Positions 1-12,400 of a DNA stretch of 64,000 nt are shown here, in pieces. This DNA is from Lithospermum erythrorhizon (Eukaryota > Streptophyta > Magnoliopsida > Boraginales > Boraginaceae): NCBI GenBank assembly GCA_019722365.1, contig JADFUC010002401.1, forward strand, positions 62,001-126,000. Reading direction: 5' to 3'. The notes below the pieces were generated by a model. That model made no database searches and was not told the origin of the DNA. It worked only from the letters and a program-made list of their open reading frames with translations. Position 1 is the stretch's first letter, and the number at the start of each line of letters is the position of its first letter. The position numbers were made by a program, and so were the translations under genes.

Positions 1-1545
1 AATTTAAATCCCGTTTAAATTCCTTCCTCGAAGTACATTGAGCAGTTTGAAACCTCTTTGACTAAATACATACCATGACCCCTTCAACACGTGCCTTTTG
101 TCTTACCATTTTCTTCAATCCCCCCAAGAATCTGCAAACATGTAGAAGGTTAGTTAAATAATTAGATAGATAAACCGGCAATCAACATATATTAATAAAG
201 TCAAATACCAGGGCTGGCTTGGGTACATCCGTCATCTGCCAGGACACTCCATTAAAGCCCCGTAAGGCAAATGTGGTAGTGTCATTACATCAAAGAATAT
301 TGGTAGGGATATTGTCTCCATACTGCAAATTATCTCGGCAATGCGTCAAAGCTCCTACGCGTCAGCATTAAAGTTGTTGATGAAATGTCGCGAAAAAACA
401 CCACTACTTATTCTGATTTCCCGTATCTTATGGGCGATACATGACAAAAGTCCTCACGAGGGAGTAATTTGCACAATAATATGCATCGTGACTTTTTCGA
501 TCCGTTGAAGTTCACATTTGGTAGCGTCTCGAAATGTTTGAAGCATATCCGTCGGGGTAATTTGAGGCGTCTTTAGCCAACTCCCTAAACTCTTTCTGTT
601 GTGTTGTGGTTAGTGTATACAAAGCCTTTGGTTTCGCTTTCCTCCCACGAATCTCATGCATATGCAATTGGGGTCGTGAACAATGAGTTTCAAGGTCAAT
701 CCTTGCCCGTTCATTATCTTTCGTTTTTCCTGGAACATCCACTACAGTGTGTAATAGGTTCTCACCATTGTTCTTCTCTGTATGCATGAAGTCGATGTTG
801 TGTCTGATCTTGTTTGTAGACGATAACTTTCGGAAATCCCAAAATACCACTCTCTTGAGTTGTACTTTTAGCATTATACCTACGATTCACGTGTTCGCAT
901 GCGCCTTGGCAATCGGGATCCAACAAAGATAAAGAGATTACATATACCTCGGCTCGGTAAGTCGGCTCTCGTTGCACGGCACGACAAGTTTGTCCTTTGG
1001 TAAATGCACTTCTTTGCATCCTAAATGGATGTCGGCCCGAGGGAAGAAAGGGCCGGTATGTCAGGCCATGAAAATTTCATAGACCTACCGTAGTCGAAAA
1101 GCTTTAGTATGCTCCATACAATGCGGAAAAGCTAATCTACCGTGTGCTCAACCCGGATAACATGCATTATGCGGGGAAAATCACTAATGTCGTCCACGCG
1201 TCAAAGCAACCCGCGTATTTGAAATTCTACTCCTAGGCGCGCCGAATGTTCCGGCCTTGGTATGCAGCAACTCCTTTGACTCGTCAACGAGGTGAAGAAA
1301 ATATCTGCCTCTATCGGATTTTTTAGATGCGGGTATGTCGAGGATAAACGAGATGGCTCCTTATTGCACAATCGGTGGTAAATTGTACACCTGAGATAAT
1401 AGCGTGAATATTGGCGTCGAAACTTGCCAAAAGGTGCAAAAACCATGCGTACACAAACCGATCACGAACATATCTGTGCTCCAAAATGCGGATATATTGC
1501 ATCAAATGTTTCCCACGCTGCTCCATCCCTCGAGTCGTCGTCACC
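1..1545 (-). pseudogene. TNP2-type CACTA transposase (Transposase_21/DUF4218), degenerate
   Basis: Across all three minus-strand frames one can follow the conserved TNP2 blocks in the right order. They include ISDFPA near 1185, LAFPHCMEHTKAFRL near 1120, FLPSGRHPFR near 1035, HNIDFMHTEKN near 790 and PGKTKDNERARIDLE near 720. A YTL..QQKEF...PDGYASNI block at 630-520 follows, then a blurred DUF4218-like stretch below 500. Stops and frameshifts separate these blocks (for example between 1120 and 1035), so no intact protein can be made; the longest open stretch is 120 codons at 512-874. TNP2/TNPD cuts and pastes CACTA elements by binding their termini. The C-terminal end runs off the window. The family call is firm; the exact limits are not. 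Confidence 0.82.
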
Positions 1546-2220
1546 CGTCATGCATGCGGATCGATGGTGTGTAATAAATAATGTGAGCTTTCTTTCTTGA
1601 CATATACAATCGTTGTAGTCGAGGGGCTAATATTATATATATAAAAAGCTTTCTTTGCAATAAACTACGTTGTTCCTCCCTTCTTTCCTCATTTTGCTTT
1701 CTCCACAAAAAACGGCATACTCAGTATTCTTCCTCTTTTTATTCACACAGCATGAATTTTTTGTTTAGGCAAACAAAGGACTCAATATTTTTTGCCTCAT
1801 AATCGTTTGGAATGTTCTTTCCGCAATGGGAGGCAGCTTGATTAAAGAAATCACCTTTGGAAATGTTGTTGTGATATTTGTGATTCGAGACTTAAGACTA
1901 ACCAGCGTGTTTTCATTGATAACTTTGTAAATTCGGTGCAACCGTCCATGACCAATTTGGTTTCACGGCCTCATTGAGTATAGTATGTTTCTCATTTGTA
2001 TTTTGGATCTTCTCACAATCCCGTCGTGTTCTTCATTAGTATACCCCAATTCCAAATTGTGTGTCATCGCGGCGTAAGTTAAACCCGTCTTCAACATTAT
2101 CGTATGGTTTCCCTGAAATCCAACACTAGAAGATGTTTTACTGCTGCATACATTAAACTTGTAGGAACATGATAATCTTATTATTGGTACTCTAGATGTA
2201 ATATCTTTCCACAAAGCCAT

Positions 2221-5200
2221 TAGGCATCAAATCGTCTCCCGAGCAGTAATGTCATACTTTTCCGTTTACGTACCTCCTACACGGACATGCTGTCATTCTA
2301 CCTATTCCTCTCGACAAGCATGATTTTACGCAACCTCACGAAAACTCACTAAACGCATGAATATCTTGGGATTCACATAGCCATCGAACCATAACAATTA
2401 TACATCCAAGAAGCGATATTTAGACATTTTTCTAAATATATATTGAAATTAAATAGAAAAAAAATTAAATAATTGGACATGTGTACACTAATTGAACATT
2501 GAAAATATATATTGGACATAATTGGACATTATTGTACATAATTGAATAAATGGACCTTGATTGAGCATGAATTAATTGGGCATAATAATTGGACATAATG
2601 CTTGAACATAAATAACTATTGTAGTTAAACCTAGATTTTGAATAAAAAGGAATTAAATGAAAAAAAATACTTGGACATAGTACACATAATTGAATATAAT
2701 TAGAACATAAAAATATCAAAATATACCTACTATTCGGAGTTGATAGGCGGGGGATGGTAAGGGTGAGGAAAGTTTTTTATTGGGTTTGTTCTTGTCGATC
2801 TGCGGAGTTCGGTTTTATATATTACAAATGGCGTCGGAATGTGGTGTTGGTCTAACCCTACCGGCAGCACCGGCCTTGACCGGCTATTTTCGATACTCTA
2901 GTTTTCTTATTTTTTTATATTAATCTAATTATTCAGCATTATAATAAGCTATAGTTTATTCCATTAGTTATATGTTAAATGCTTCTATGTATTATAAATA
3001 TAAAATATTCACGTCGATAATAGTACGATTTATATGATGTGTACACCGATACCCGGCAAGCGCCCGTACCTCCAATACCGGCAACATGACCGGCCACCAG
3101 GCCCTCTACATTGCCGACACATACCGTACCGACACGACGGCCTTAATTTGCGAAATCGAGATGACAAAACATCCCATTTATTTTATACAACCTATAAAAA
3201 AAAATTAAGCCGTAAGCACAAATCAAACTATAAACACAAAATCATTCCAAATCGAACTATAAACAGCATAGCATAAGCGTAAATGTTTATTCACCAAATT
3301 CTATGAACATATACTAATTGGTGTGATTCTTTTCAAATGTTTATAGATTCACTGTGATGAGTCTAAATAAAAACATAAAACACCAAATCGAACCATAAAA
3401 CATAAAAATATCCATAAATAATTAAACAAAATAATTAAAATAAAATATCCATAAAAACCTCATATACAAAACATCTAATGCTCGAGGAGGGGGTTGGGGC
3501 TCGCTAGTCTTTGGGGGTATGTGGGGGCTAGGGCTCGCTGTGGGGGTACAGGTGGAATTTGGGTGGCGGGATGGGAAAGATGAAAGTGCTATGACTTTGG
3601 AGTATGACTCTGGCGAGGATAAAATTTGAATGGGCATAAGCAGTCACACGCTTAGTCCCTGACGGGCAGGGGAGCACGAAATCCGGCCATGTGGCGGCGA
3701 GCTCCATATAACCCTAGGCATCGCGTGCGGTTAGGCGCTTTTTGATTCTTGAGGCCGCGTGTAGCTACTTGGCGTGCATTGCTTAGCAGACTCGACAACG
3801 GCGTTGCACATCCCCAAGGGCGCCGGGTAGTTCCGATGGACGACTTCCACGTCGACATCTCGGTGTGGGGTATAACCGGCTTGACATCCGACTTTCTCCG
3901 ACCACGACCTGCTTGGTGATGCGTCCGTCCACTTGTCGCGGGCCTTTAATGGATGATCCGGCCCGCGCTTCGTAGAACAAGACCCGCGTACTCATCACGC
4001 AAGTTATAGAAACATAAGAATGAAATATAAATAATGTATAAATAACATTATAAAAATAGCGTTTAGAATTTAATGTATAAAAATTAAACTTACAACGGTC
4101 TCGACCTCAAGGTTGTAGAATTCCCCGTCGGTTAGGTCGATTAGCACTTGTCCTTCTTCTTGTTAAAATTAGAGGCGAATATTCCGCGGCGAAGGGCAGC
4201 TTCGGTCCTGACACACGAGAAAGCAGCAATTAAAACACATAGTTAATAAGCGGAAATAATGAAATTAAAATTGTAGTAAAAAATTGACTTACACTCATCG
4301 AACCTCTCATGAAGGCCTTGCTCCCGGGGAATGCTTGAAGGCTCCATCGGAGGCCCGCTGACAAGAGTCATGCTGATTGTCGGTTCTTTGGGAGATCGAC
4401 AGCTTTGCTAAAATCACGGCGCCCGATGCGTGGCGTCTTCTCCCCAACTTGACGGGGTCACACGGATCGGTGTTGGGGCCAGGTCCCAAGGAAAAGGGGA
4501 TTGTGCTTCCACTTACGTGAAGATCTCGCCACCTCTTTGCTTGTTAGAAAGCCTCCCAATTTGGCGTATCTGTGGCTCCCTCACACAGAATCTCGTATAG
4601 ATCTGAAATAAATACAAATTAAGTTAGTCTAATTCACAGTCGAAAATCACAAAAGCTTTTATATTTTAATACTGCTTTTCATATATACCATCCTTCACTT
4701 GATCGCGTCGTATAGTGTGTACAAATCTTCCACCGGTTCTTATTGCTTCCCTGCAACCAAGCTTCGCATAAACAAAACGAGATTTCATTAAGTACAAATG
4801 ATAAATATAAATATTAATAAGACAAACTCAATAAATAAAATGCACTACGCTCCTGAAGCATGTAGCAGCTATCCTCACGGCCGGAAGAAGCGAATAACGT
4901 GAGCCCTATAGATTATGCAGGCAGCCCAAAGATCTCAGGGACGCTCTGTCCGTAAGGTCGTCGTCCTTTCGACCCAGGCTTCAAATCATTGTATCTCTCC
5001 GGTCATCGGCGTCAGCGTCATAAATAAGGTAGGCGTGCTCCAGCGAATCGCACAGATGGTCGGCTTGTCTTTGAGGATATGAGCGTCTCCTTGGCCCCGT
5101 GAGTGAATGCACTTTATGTCGAGCATGGGCCGATGTTGGCTCGATCCGCGAATCGGGATGACACCCACAGGCCTCTTCGTGACGTGCTCACTGCTCCTCT

Positions 5201-6251
5201 GTGTTACACTTCTTGCGTCCGATTTTGCATAGAGGCCATAAAACTGTTTTCAAAATTCAAAATTCTATATCAAAATTAAAATAATATCATTTAAAATCAA
5301 TTCAATTAGAATCAAATCCAATTCGATCCAATTCAAACAACATTCAGGAAAACTCAAATCTAATTCCAAACAACATTCGATCTAATTCAAACAACATTCA
5401 AACTAATTCTTTATCGATTCAATTGAAATTGATTAGATTTAATACCGAATGTGATTCAATCAAAATCAAATTCAAACTTAATCAATTCAATTCAAATCCC
5501 GATTAGGTCTGCGTCAGGCTCGAATCTAATATACGTTCAAACTCAGTAAAAGACGTTAAATCAACAGCGATTCCAGGTACCCAATTCGATCAATTAAAAC
5601 AAATTACGTCAAATAAATCGACATTCAATTCCCCGATTCAGTAACTAATTAAACTTGAATTAAAAATGAGAATTAAACTTATAACTATAAAATTAACAAT
5701 TAAGCGAATAAATCCAAAATAATAATTAATTAAACAACAAATTAAATTTATAATTAATACTAGAATTAACGAATTATACAACAACTAATTAAAAACAATA
5801 AACAAAAAAAGCAATTAAAAAAAATTGATCATAATTAAACATATAATAACAAACAATTAAACATTAAGCGACAAAAGCGAAAAAAAACAAAAAAGCAAAA
5901 ACCGCGCCTTTTCCGGTGGATGCGGTGAATGAGCCGGTAGGGCGGTGGTGGGGAATTCGGCGGTGGCGTCATGGCGTTGATAGGTGGAGGTGGGGGCGGG
6001 GTGGGATCGTGGGGTTTGGGGGGCGTGATGTGGAAAAAAAACGTATTTTTAAATATATATAGGTCATATAAATTATTCAGGTTTGGTGTCGGTCGATAAT
6101 TAATTTTGAATTTTTTTAAATTAGAAAGGTCGACACCTGTAGGCTAAAAAGGCCCAAATAAAAAAACAAAACGAGGCCTTTAAAGCCGACACCGAACCGA
6201 CAACATCTTAGGCATATGGGGTATCGATGCATTTCACCGACACCCGCCGTA
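2221..6251. other. CACTA element interior, no recognisable intact gene
   Basis: This stretch lies between the transposase remnant and the right terminus. It alternates AT-rich runs (for example 2400-2720 and 5230-5900) with GC-richer blocks (3040-3150, 3480-4000, 4090-5230). The GC-richer blocks hold short minus-strand open frames, the longest about 70 codons, that could be remnants of upstream transposase exons or of an accessory TNPA-like gene. I do not recognise any of them. The block 2850-3150 has many CCGG/CCGACA words resembling the terminal region, possibly an internal copy of subterminal repeats or a nested smaller CACTA derivative. Confidence 0.5.
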
Positions 6252-6265
6252 CGTTTCTAGTAGTG
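6252..6265 (-). repeat. CACTA terminal inverted repeat (right end)
   Basis: Read on the minus strand from 6265 the sequence begins CACTACTAGAAACG, the standard CACTA superfamily terminus. DNA immediately to its right is ordinary AT-rich intergenic sequence, so this is a sharp element border. Confidence 0.85.
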
Positions 6266-7490
6266 TTCTTTACCTTATGAAAGCAAATTGCTTGTTAGAT
6301 CCTTTTGTATCTTCTACTAGCACGTGCTTATCGAACCGGCTTGATTCGTTTACTTATTACCTTGCAATGGATTCGGCAATCGATGAGTTAAAAGCTATTC
6401 GAAATTTATTCGATTTGTAATTCAAATATGTTATAATTTATTGCAATGATTCGAAACTCGGTTTGATTCGCTCACTAATAGCTCGTTAAATTAATTTATC
6501 TCATCATATTTATTTAATTATTATCACTACCATAAATAAAATGATAGGGTTATTTTGATTTTTATATTATTTCGTAGTTGAACTTTGTGAAATAAATATT
6601 TGTGTTTGTGTTATATAATAATTTATGAAAACCATATTAATAAAAATACATTGAAATTCTTTCCAGTAATATAATTTTTCATAAAATGTTATACAGCCTT
6701 AGTAAAATATTTATAGTCAATTGACTATTTTAATAAAAAAGTCAAAAATGTCTCTATCGTTAGGATCTTATTAGGATGGTATGATTGAACCAATTAAATT
6801 GGTAATTTAGTTATCAAAACAAAATTTGAAAAAGATATAGATCCCAAATCAAAAAATCAAATCAAATCTAAAAATGGTGATACAATTGCACTAATTGTAT
6901 TGAAATTATGTTAATTTTGTACGGAGTAGTTAAAAATGGACGGTTGGTATAAAATTGACCATTAACCTGTAATTTTAAGATGACCGAAGTTTGAAAGTTT
7001 AGGGATCAAATTAACCATTAGCCAATAGTTTAGGAGTTAAATGAATATAAGCCTTGTAACAATAGCAATTAGTAATCAAGTCTTAAAAGCTAGACATTGA
7101 TATTTTATACTTTTCTTATTTCGATTTAATTAATCATCTAGCTCAAAATTACTTTATTAAGATAATAATTGATTTTATTATATTCGAGAAAAGAGAAAAT
7201 TATTATCTAATGAAAATAAGAATATTATAAGATAAAAGCGATTCTTCTTAATTCCAATATAAAAAGTTATATTGATAAAATAAATGATTAATTATAATAA
7301 AATAATAAAAATTTTATTAAATGATGAATTAAATTGAGACCTAAAGAATAATAACTTTGGAATTTAATAACAATCTCTTTCTTAATCTTTCACATAGTAT
7401 TCCATTTTATAAAAAGGATAAATCTTCATCTTTCTAAGAACCCACTTTACTATCTTTCTTGGCAGTAAAGTAGACTTGTACTGTTGTACC
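6266..7490. other. Intergenic, upstream of the DUF4228 gene
   Basis: AT-rich, no credible open frame. It contains a decayed MITE (about 6522-6770) related to the better copy at 8567-8810. An imperfect short hairpin sits at about 7445-7470, just before the likely TATA box. Confidence 0.5.
6522..6770. repeat. Decayed Stowaway-like MITE
   Basis: The sequence runs parallel to the element at 8567-8810 in the same orientation. Shared landmarks, in order, are TTTTATATTATTTC followed by a TTGAA block, TATATAA..TTTAT, AAAATACATTGAA versus AAAATATATTGAA, AATATTTATAGT, and AAAAAGTCA..CTATCGTT near the right end. The termini are too mutated to place exactly. Confidence 0.5.
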
Positions 7491-7492
7491 AT

Positions 7493-7503
7493 GTATTTAA
7501 ATA
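7493..7503 (+). promoter_or_regulatory. Candidate TATA box of the DUF4228 gene
   Basis: The motif GTATTTAAATAG lies about 135 bases before the ATG at 7638. The spacing would leave a 5' UTR of roughly 100 bases, which is normal for a plant gene. No transcript data; the call rests on motif and position only. Confidence 0.4.
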
Positions 7504-7637
7504 GGTGGTTGGTATGGTTTTAGAGACCGGTGAAACATTCCACTCTCATTTCTTTGCTAAACAACTTCTTCTCCTCCTTGTCTCAAATTGGAAGTCCATT
7601 TCACTTGAACCTTATTATCATTCTATCATAAAAAAAC

Positions 7638-9413
7638 ATGGGAAATTGCCAAGCTATTGATAATGCTACTCTACTAATTCATCACCCAAGTGGCAAAACA
7701 GACAAGTTATATTGGCCTGTTACTGCTAATGAAATCATGAAGACTAATCCTGGTCACTATGTAGCTCTTCTACTCACCACCACTTACTCCCCTCCACCTC
7801 TGTCCACCACCACCACCAAAACTACCCCTACTACCACCACCACCATCACCGCCGCCACATACCCATCTGCCAATAATTCCAATGTTCCTGTAAGAATCAC
7901 ACGTATCAAACTTCTAAGACCAACTGACACACTTGCTCTAGGCCATGTTTATAGACTTATCACAACTCAAGGTTGGTTCATTTTTATTGCATTAATTTGT
8001 CAAAACGGTTTATTCCACTTTCTATGCTTCTCATCTATTATGAATTACGGAGTGATATATAATATTTACAGTTCACTCTTTGATCAACTCAAAAATAGTC
8101 TTAGGAATAAGGTTGAGTACTATCCGATCCTCTTGTTTCTTGATTTCTATTTAGGTTGGAGATTTTTCAAAATTATTGAAAAATGTTGATGTGATAAATT
8201 TATCAAATAGTTCATGTTTTTTAGAGATTCTTTAGTAATCTTGTTTGGGTTTATGAGATTTATCATTTTCTTGTTATTATTCTACAGAAGTGATGAAAGG
8301 ATTGAGAGCAAAGAAATATTCAAAGTTGACAAAGGAACAAAAGGAAAAGATTATTACAGATAAATTTACCGCTTCAGATTTTGAACATGTAGCTAGAAAA
8401 TCGATGGAAAAGAATACTATCCAGGTGAACTAGTGAATATATTGCAACACTATTTACAGAATAAATAATTCTTTCCAAAGCATGTTGAATGTTCACATTT
8501 TCTATTTTCAAAAGAGAAAAAGATTGTTCTGCATCCTATCCATAGTTCTAATTACTATTTTCATTACTCCTCGTACCTAAATCATAGAAACATTTTAATT
8601 TTTTATATTATTTCATAATTGAATTTTGACCGTAAATATTTTTATTTTTATTATATAAAATTTATAGAAAACCTCTCGATAAAAATATATTGAATGCTAG
8701 TGTAATTTTAATTAAATATTATCTGACACAAATAAAAATATTTATAGTAAAGTTGGCTTTATTTCAAGTAAAAAAGTCAAGCTCTTACTATCGTTTAGAG
8801 ACGGAGGGAGTATAATTTATTTTGGTATTATTTTTATTATCCAAATCAAAATTAAAATTTTAAGTATGAATATATTTTAGTATATTATGAAAATTTAAGA
8901 GAAAACAATATTATAAAATATTTTAAGGCAAACTCTAGGAGCCGATTTATGCATTAGCGAGATAAATTTCTCAAATAATCAACATGAGAGAAATTGTTGA
9001 TGGGAGAAATTGTTGGAGTTATTATCAACATTTATGTCACACATGGATCCTTGATGTCACTGCCATTATAAAATAATTTTAGGACGAATCTAAACAGTTT
9101 TAATAGTAATTAATGTTGTTTTAGTACAAGCTTTATTTGTACTTTTGCTTTCATGGGTATTAATTTTGTTTTCTTGAAAACAAGGAGACAGAGTGATCTT
9201 AAGTATCCCAATTCATTTGTTGTCATTATTAGCTGGTCTTGAAATTATTTTTCTAAATTATTGACTACTTATCTATAACTACAGGTGAAACAACATAAAC
9301 ACCAAGGGATACGGGTGGCGCCGCCACCAGCAAAGGCATCCACCACCGTAGCTAAGTCAAGAGGGGTAGGGTGGCAACCAAGGCTACAAAGCATCTATGA
9401 ATCTACAAGCTAA
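7638..9413 (+). CDS. DUF4228 (PADRE) family protein, 3 exons, 199 aa
   Basis: Exons 7638-7971, 8288-8424 and 9285-9413 join in phase (334+137+129 nt = 199 codons plus stop) with GT-AG borders. The protein starts MGNC, an N-myristoylation/palmitoylation-like start common in this family. The N-terminal block IHHPSGKTDKLYWPVTANEIMKTNPGHYV is the DUF4228 signature. A Thr/Pro-rich low-complexity loop follows (about residues 51-80), then IKLLRPTDTLALGHVYRLITTQEV and a basic KKYSKLTKEQKEK helix. The C-terminus W-QP-LQSI is the usual closing motif. DUF4228/PADRE genes are small plant proteins often induced by pathogens, cold or osmotic stress; no biochemical activity is established. Reading straight through the first intron from the same ATG gives 183 codons, but lacks the conserved C-terminus and is not the mature product. 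Intron 2 (860 bp) carries a MITE. Confidence 0.88.
8567..8810. mobile_element. Stowaway-like MITE in intron 2 of the DUF4228 gene
   Basis: The right end reads GACGGAGGGAG followed by TA, the standard Stowaway/mariner MITE terminus. The left end reads TA then CTCCTCGTACCTAAATCATAG. The reversed right end, CTCCCTCCGTCTCTAAACGATAG, matches it over about 20 bases with a few differences. The flanking TA dinucleotides (8565-8566 and 8811-8812) fit the TA target-site duplication. Length 244 bp with no coding capacity, AT-rich centre. Confidence 0.75.
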
Positions 9414-12400
9414 ATCTAAAGGGAAACAAATCAAGTTGAATCGAATCGAACCAAAAAAAATCATGAAATCATATTGTCCAACTCTCTTAGCAAATTCTTT
9501 TGGGAAAATCAGAGAATCTTCCAACATCACATGTAATAAAGATAGATCGATGGGGCAGTCAGAAATGAGCGTGCAGTTCAACATGTAATTTACAAAAAGA
9601 AAGAAAAATCATGATTTTACATCATCATTGTAACAGTGATATGTTTTTTTATCATGTTAATAATTGGAAGACATAGCGCAAGGAAGAGCAGGCTTTGCTT
9701 AAAGTTAGATGTTACTTTTATGATTATTTGCATGGGGTGAAAATCAGTCCTATGATCATGTGTTTTGTTACGATTAAAATTCAGGGTACGAAATCTCAAA
9801 AACTATTTAAGGAGAACAAAGTTTGATAGAATACGTGACTTAATTTATTGTACTGAAAAGATCTAAAAGATATATTGACACTATTTCAAACTCTATGGAG
9901 CTTGTGTCCTAGTTCCATTCATCTTTTGGTAGAGGATGAGGAACTTGTCCATCCATATTGGTGTCACTCGATCGGACGGATTGTAAATCGAGAAATATGC
10001 ATGAGCCATATTTCTATGTGAGAGAGTCTAAAAATGACAGCAATTCGGCCTCTTACCCAACTCTAGTCTCTGGCATCTCTATGTGTTCTGATTTAGTTGG
10101 TAGTGGACATGCATGATAGATCGAGGATTTTCAGCTTTTTAGCACATATCTTTCCCCAGTTCCAATATCTAAAAAAAAAAGTGTCCAAGGCCAGACGATC
10201 TACATGAATAATAGAGAATGCATCTTTAGAAATATAAAATGAGGAATTACTTATTATCTTTTCTTTGTTATTGAATCTTCTGGCTCCCAATAAATCTTTT
10301 TGATTGTGTATGCAAATTTTCTTGGTTGTCTATTAAATGCTTTGCATAAATTTTTATTTTCTTTTAATTCCTTTTTTAAAAATTAGGACCCCTTCTAAAG
10401 TGGAGCCTATATAATAAACTTAATGGAAATACCGCTCTACAGGAAGCTTGGCAACTAAAATTCGAACAACAACAAATGACTTTTTATATGGAAAAAGCAA
10501 GACAGTATATTGGCAGAATTTGAAGCGAATCATCCGCAAGCATCCAGCTATATTAGGCAAATTTATTAAGAGTTAAATACAAAATATTGTAACAATTAAT
10601 GAAAATACAAAAGTGCAGAAGACAACTATCAGTATTATCAAATTTAACATTAAAAAAAAAAATTTACCATCACAAATATTATAACGTACAATATTTAAGC
10701 TACTTTTATTTGTCAAATATATAAGAAATAGGGCGAGATAGATCCGTGCTTAGTACACGGTCTTTGCCGGGTCTTTTCCTCTGTTGAAGAATGAAATCAG
10801 GACTAATATTTATGGAATTTGAAAGTCTGGCTAGGAAAAATGTTGACTATTGTTGGTGGAGATGTAAAATAAAATTGTAAATTATGTAAATAATTTTCAA
10901 AATCTAACGGGGAAGTGCAGTACTCCCTAGCTGATGTACTTGCTCTCGTGACATCATATGTTGTTCACTGTCGGGTGAATTTCTAAGTTAATACATGCAG
11001 GTATTTCACCTATTAATATCACCCAAAAGAAAAAGCTCTTGAATGTATCTGTTAAAATTTTTTTTTATATTTAACGATGATATTATTTAACATAATCGAT
11101 AATTAGACATTTATTTGTTAGAATATAGGTCGATAATTCGATCAATACCACTAAGACCTTTTATTAAATAGCACAAGAAATTATTATGTGTCCTTAATTC
11201 TCCATGATATCCCAATAATCATTACAATACTTGGACAAATAATTGTTGAAACCTCACATGAACCTACCCATTTATTTCACGGGCTAGCTAGATTCTCATG
11301 TTAGAATTACAAAAATCCTCCTAGGATAGGCATGCAATACAGTGGTAGAAATTCTAGGAACATAGATATCACTGCCCCAGGAAGCAATTGATGAGCATCA
11401 AAGTTGATGCCACCAAAAAAATCCAATCATAATAGCATATGCATGCTTAATTGCTTAGAGAGAAGTCTAATTTTGACTTGGAGCAATCATTTCTATTCCT
11501 TGGCACCTTTAATTTGTTGCATCATTCATCTCTTAAGTCCTAGACATACATAATGATAAGATATCACTACCTATATATTGTTCTCTATTCTTTATAGAGA
11601 GGGGGGTCAAAGAACAAAATCTAACATTTCTTTTCTTATCAATTGATAAACTAATTTCATTAGGTTTTAATTGATGAGAAAAGTTGACTCTAAAAAGAGA
11701 AATAAAAGAAGACATCATGGATTATCCTAAATGATAAAATAATCAGAGATTTGTAGCACTTTCAGCCTGTAATCAGCTTGCCACAATACATGAAACTATC
11801 AAGTAGGCATACATTAGTTTAATATAGCAATATGATGATTCATTTCATGCCAATAACACACATTATCATCGCTTGGTGGTGTGACTGAGTATACAAATCT
11901 AATCATGGCCATTCAGTTTGACATGTGAGGGCAATAAAAGCCTTAACAAGTTGCATCGCGCAAAAAAAGCTCGGTTAATTGTAATGTGCAAAATCAAGGG
12001 TCGGTCTATTAAGTATTCGCGGTCAATAGAATATGTTTCCAACGACTCAAACCCGTGTTTTAGCTCAACCATTGCCTCAATGAATAGTAGTTTTGTTATG
12101 CCCACAAATTTATGATCTTTGACTCCTGCCAATCAACATTTTCTGAAGGGTCCATACAATACATATTGTAGTTGAATTCCCTAAATAGTTCCAAAGGACA
12201 AAGAGTTATTATAGTAGGTGCATGTGGTAACTGGAGGTATCAAATTGATGACAAAGCTGATGACAGACTGGAAAATGGATATCTCAACAAGTTTTTATAA
12301 TTGGTCTGGAGTTATTGTAAACAATATTATTGTAACAAAATTTACACAAGTGAAGTAGTGAACTCAAAATGTTTGATTATTATGTTTAGGAGACATTGCC

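Larger units (their letters stand above)
1..6265 (-). mobile_element. CACTA (En/Spm) DNA transposon, right-hand part, decayed
   Basis: The right border is the motif TTTCTAGTAGTG ending at 6265, the reverse complement of the classic plant CACTA terminus CACTACTAGAAA. Next to it lie several copies of a short subterminal motif around CCGACAC (for example near 6129, 6184 and 6238), as expected for CACTA ends. A broken TNP2-type transposase is readable on the minus strand at 1-1545, so the element is transcribed leftwards and its other terminus should lie before base 1. I saw no second CACTACTAGAAA inside the window. The 3 bases after the terminus are TTC; the matching target-site copy is off the window. 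The element is clearly non-autonomous because its coding region is full of stops and frameshifts. Confidence 0.85.

Noticed and set aside
3034..3276. 80-codon plus-strand open frame in the CACTA element
   Set aside because: It overlies subterminal-type repeats, has low-complexity composition and no transposase motif; coding signals of the element are on the minus strand.
7638..8189. DUF4228 gene as a single-exon 183-codon frame
   Set aside because: The frame after residue 111 is intronic; the conserved family C-terminus is encoded by the exons at 8288-8424 and 9285-9413.
11899..12132. Overlapping open frames of 77 and 65 codons on opposite strands
   Set aside because: No domain, no plausible promoter or codon bias; two-sided open frames of this size occur by chance.
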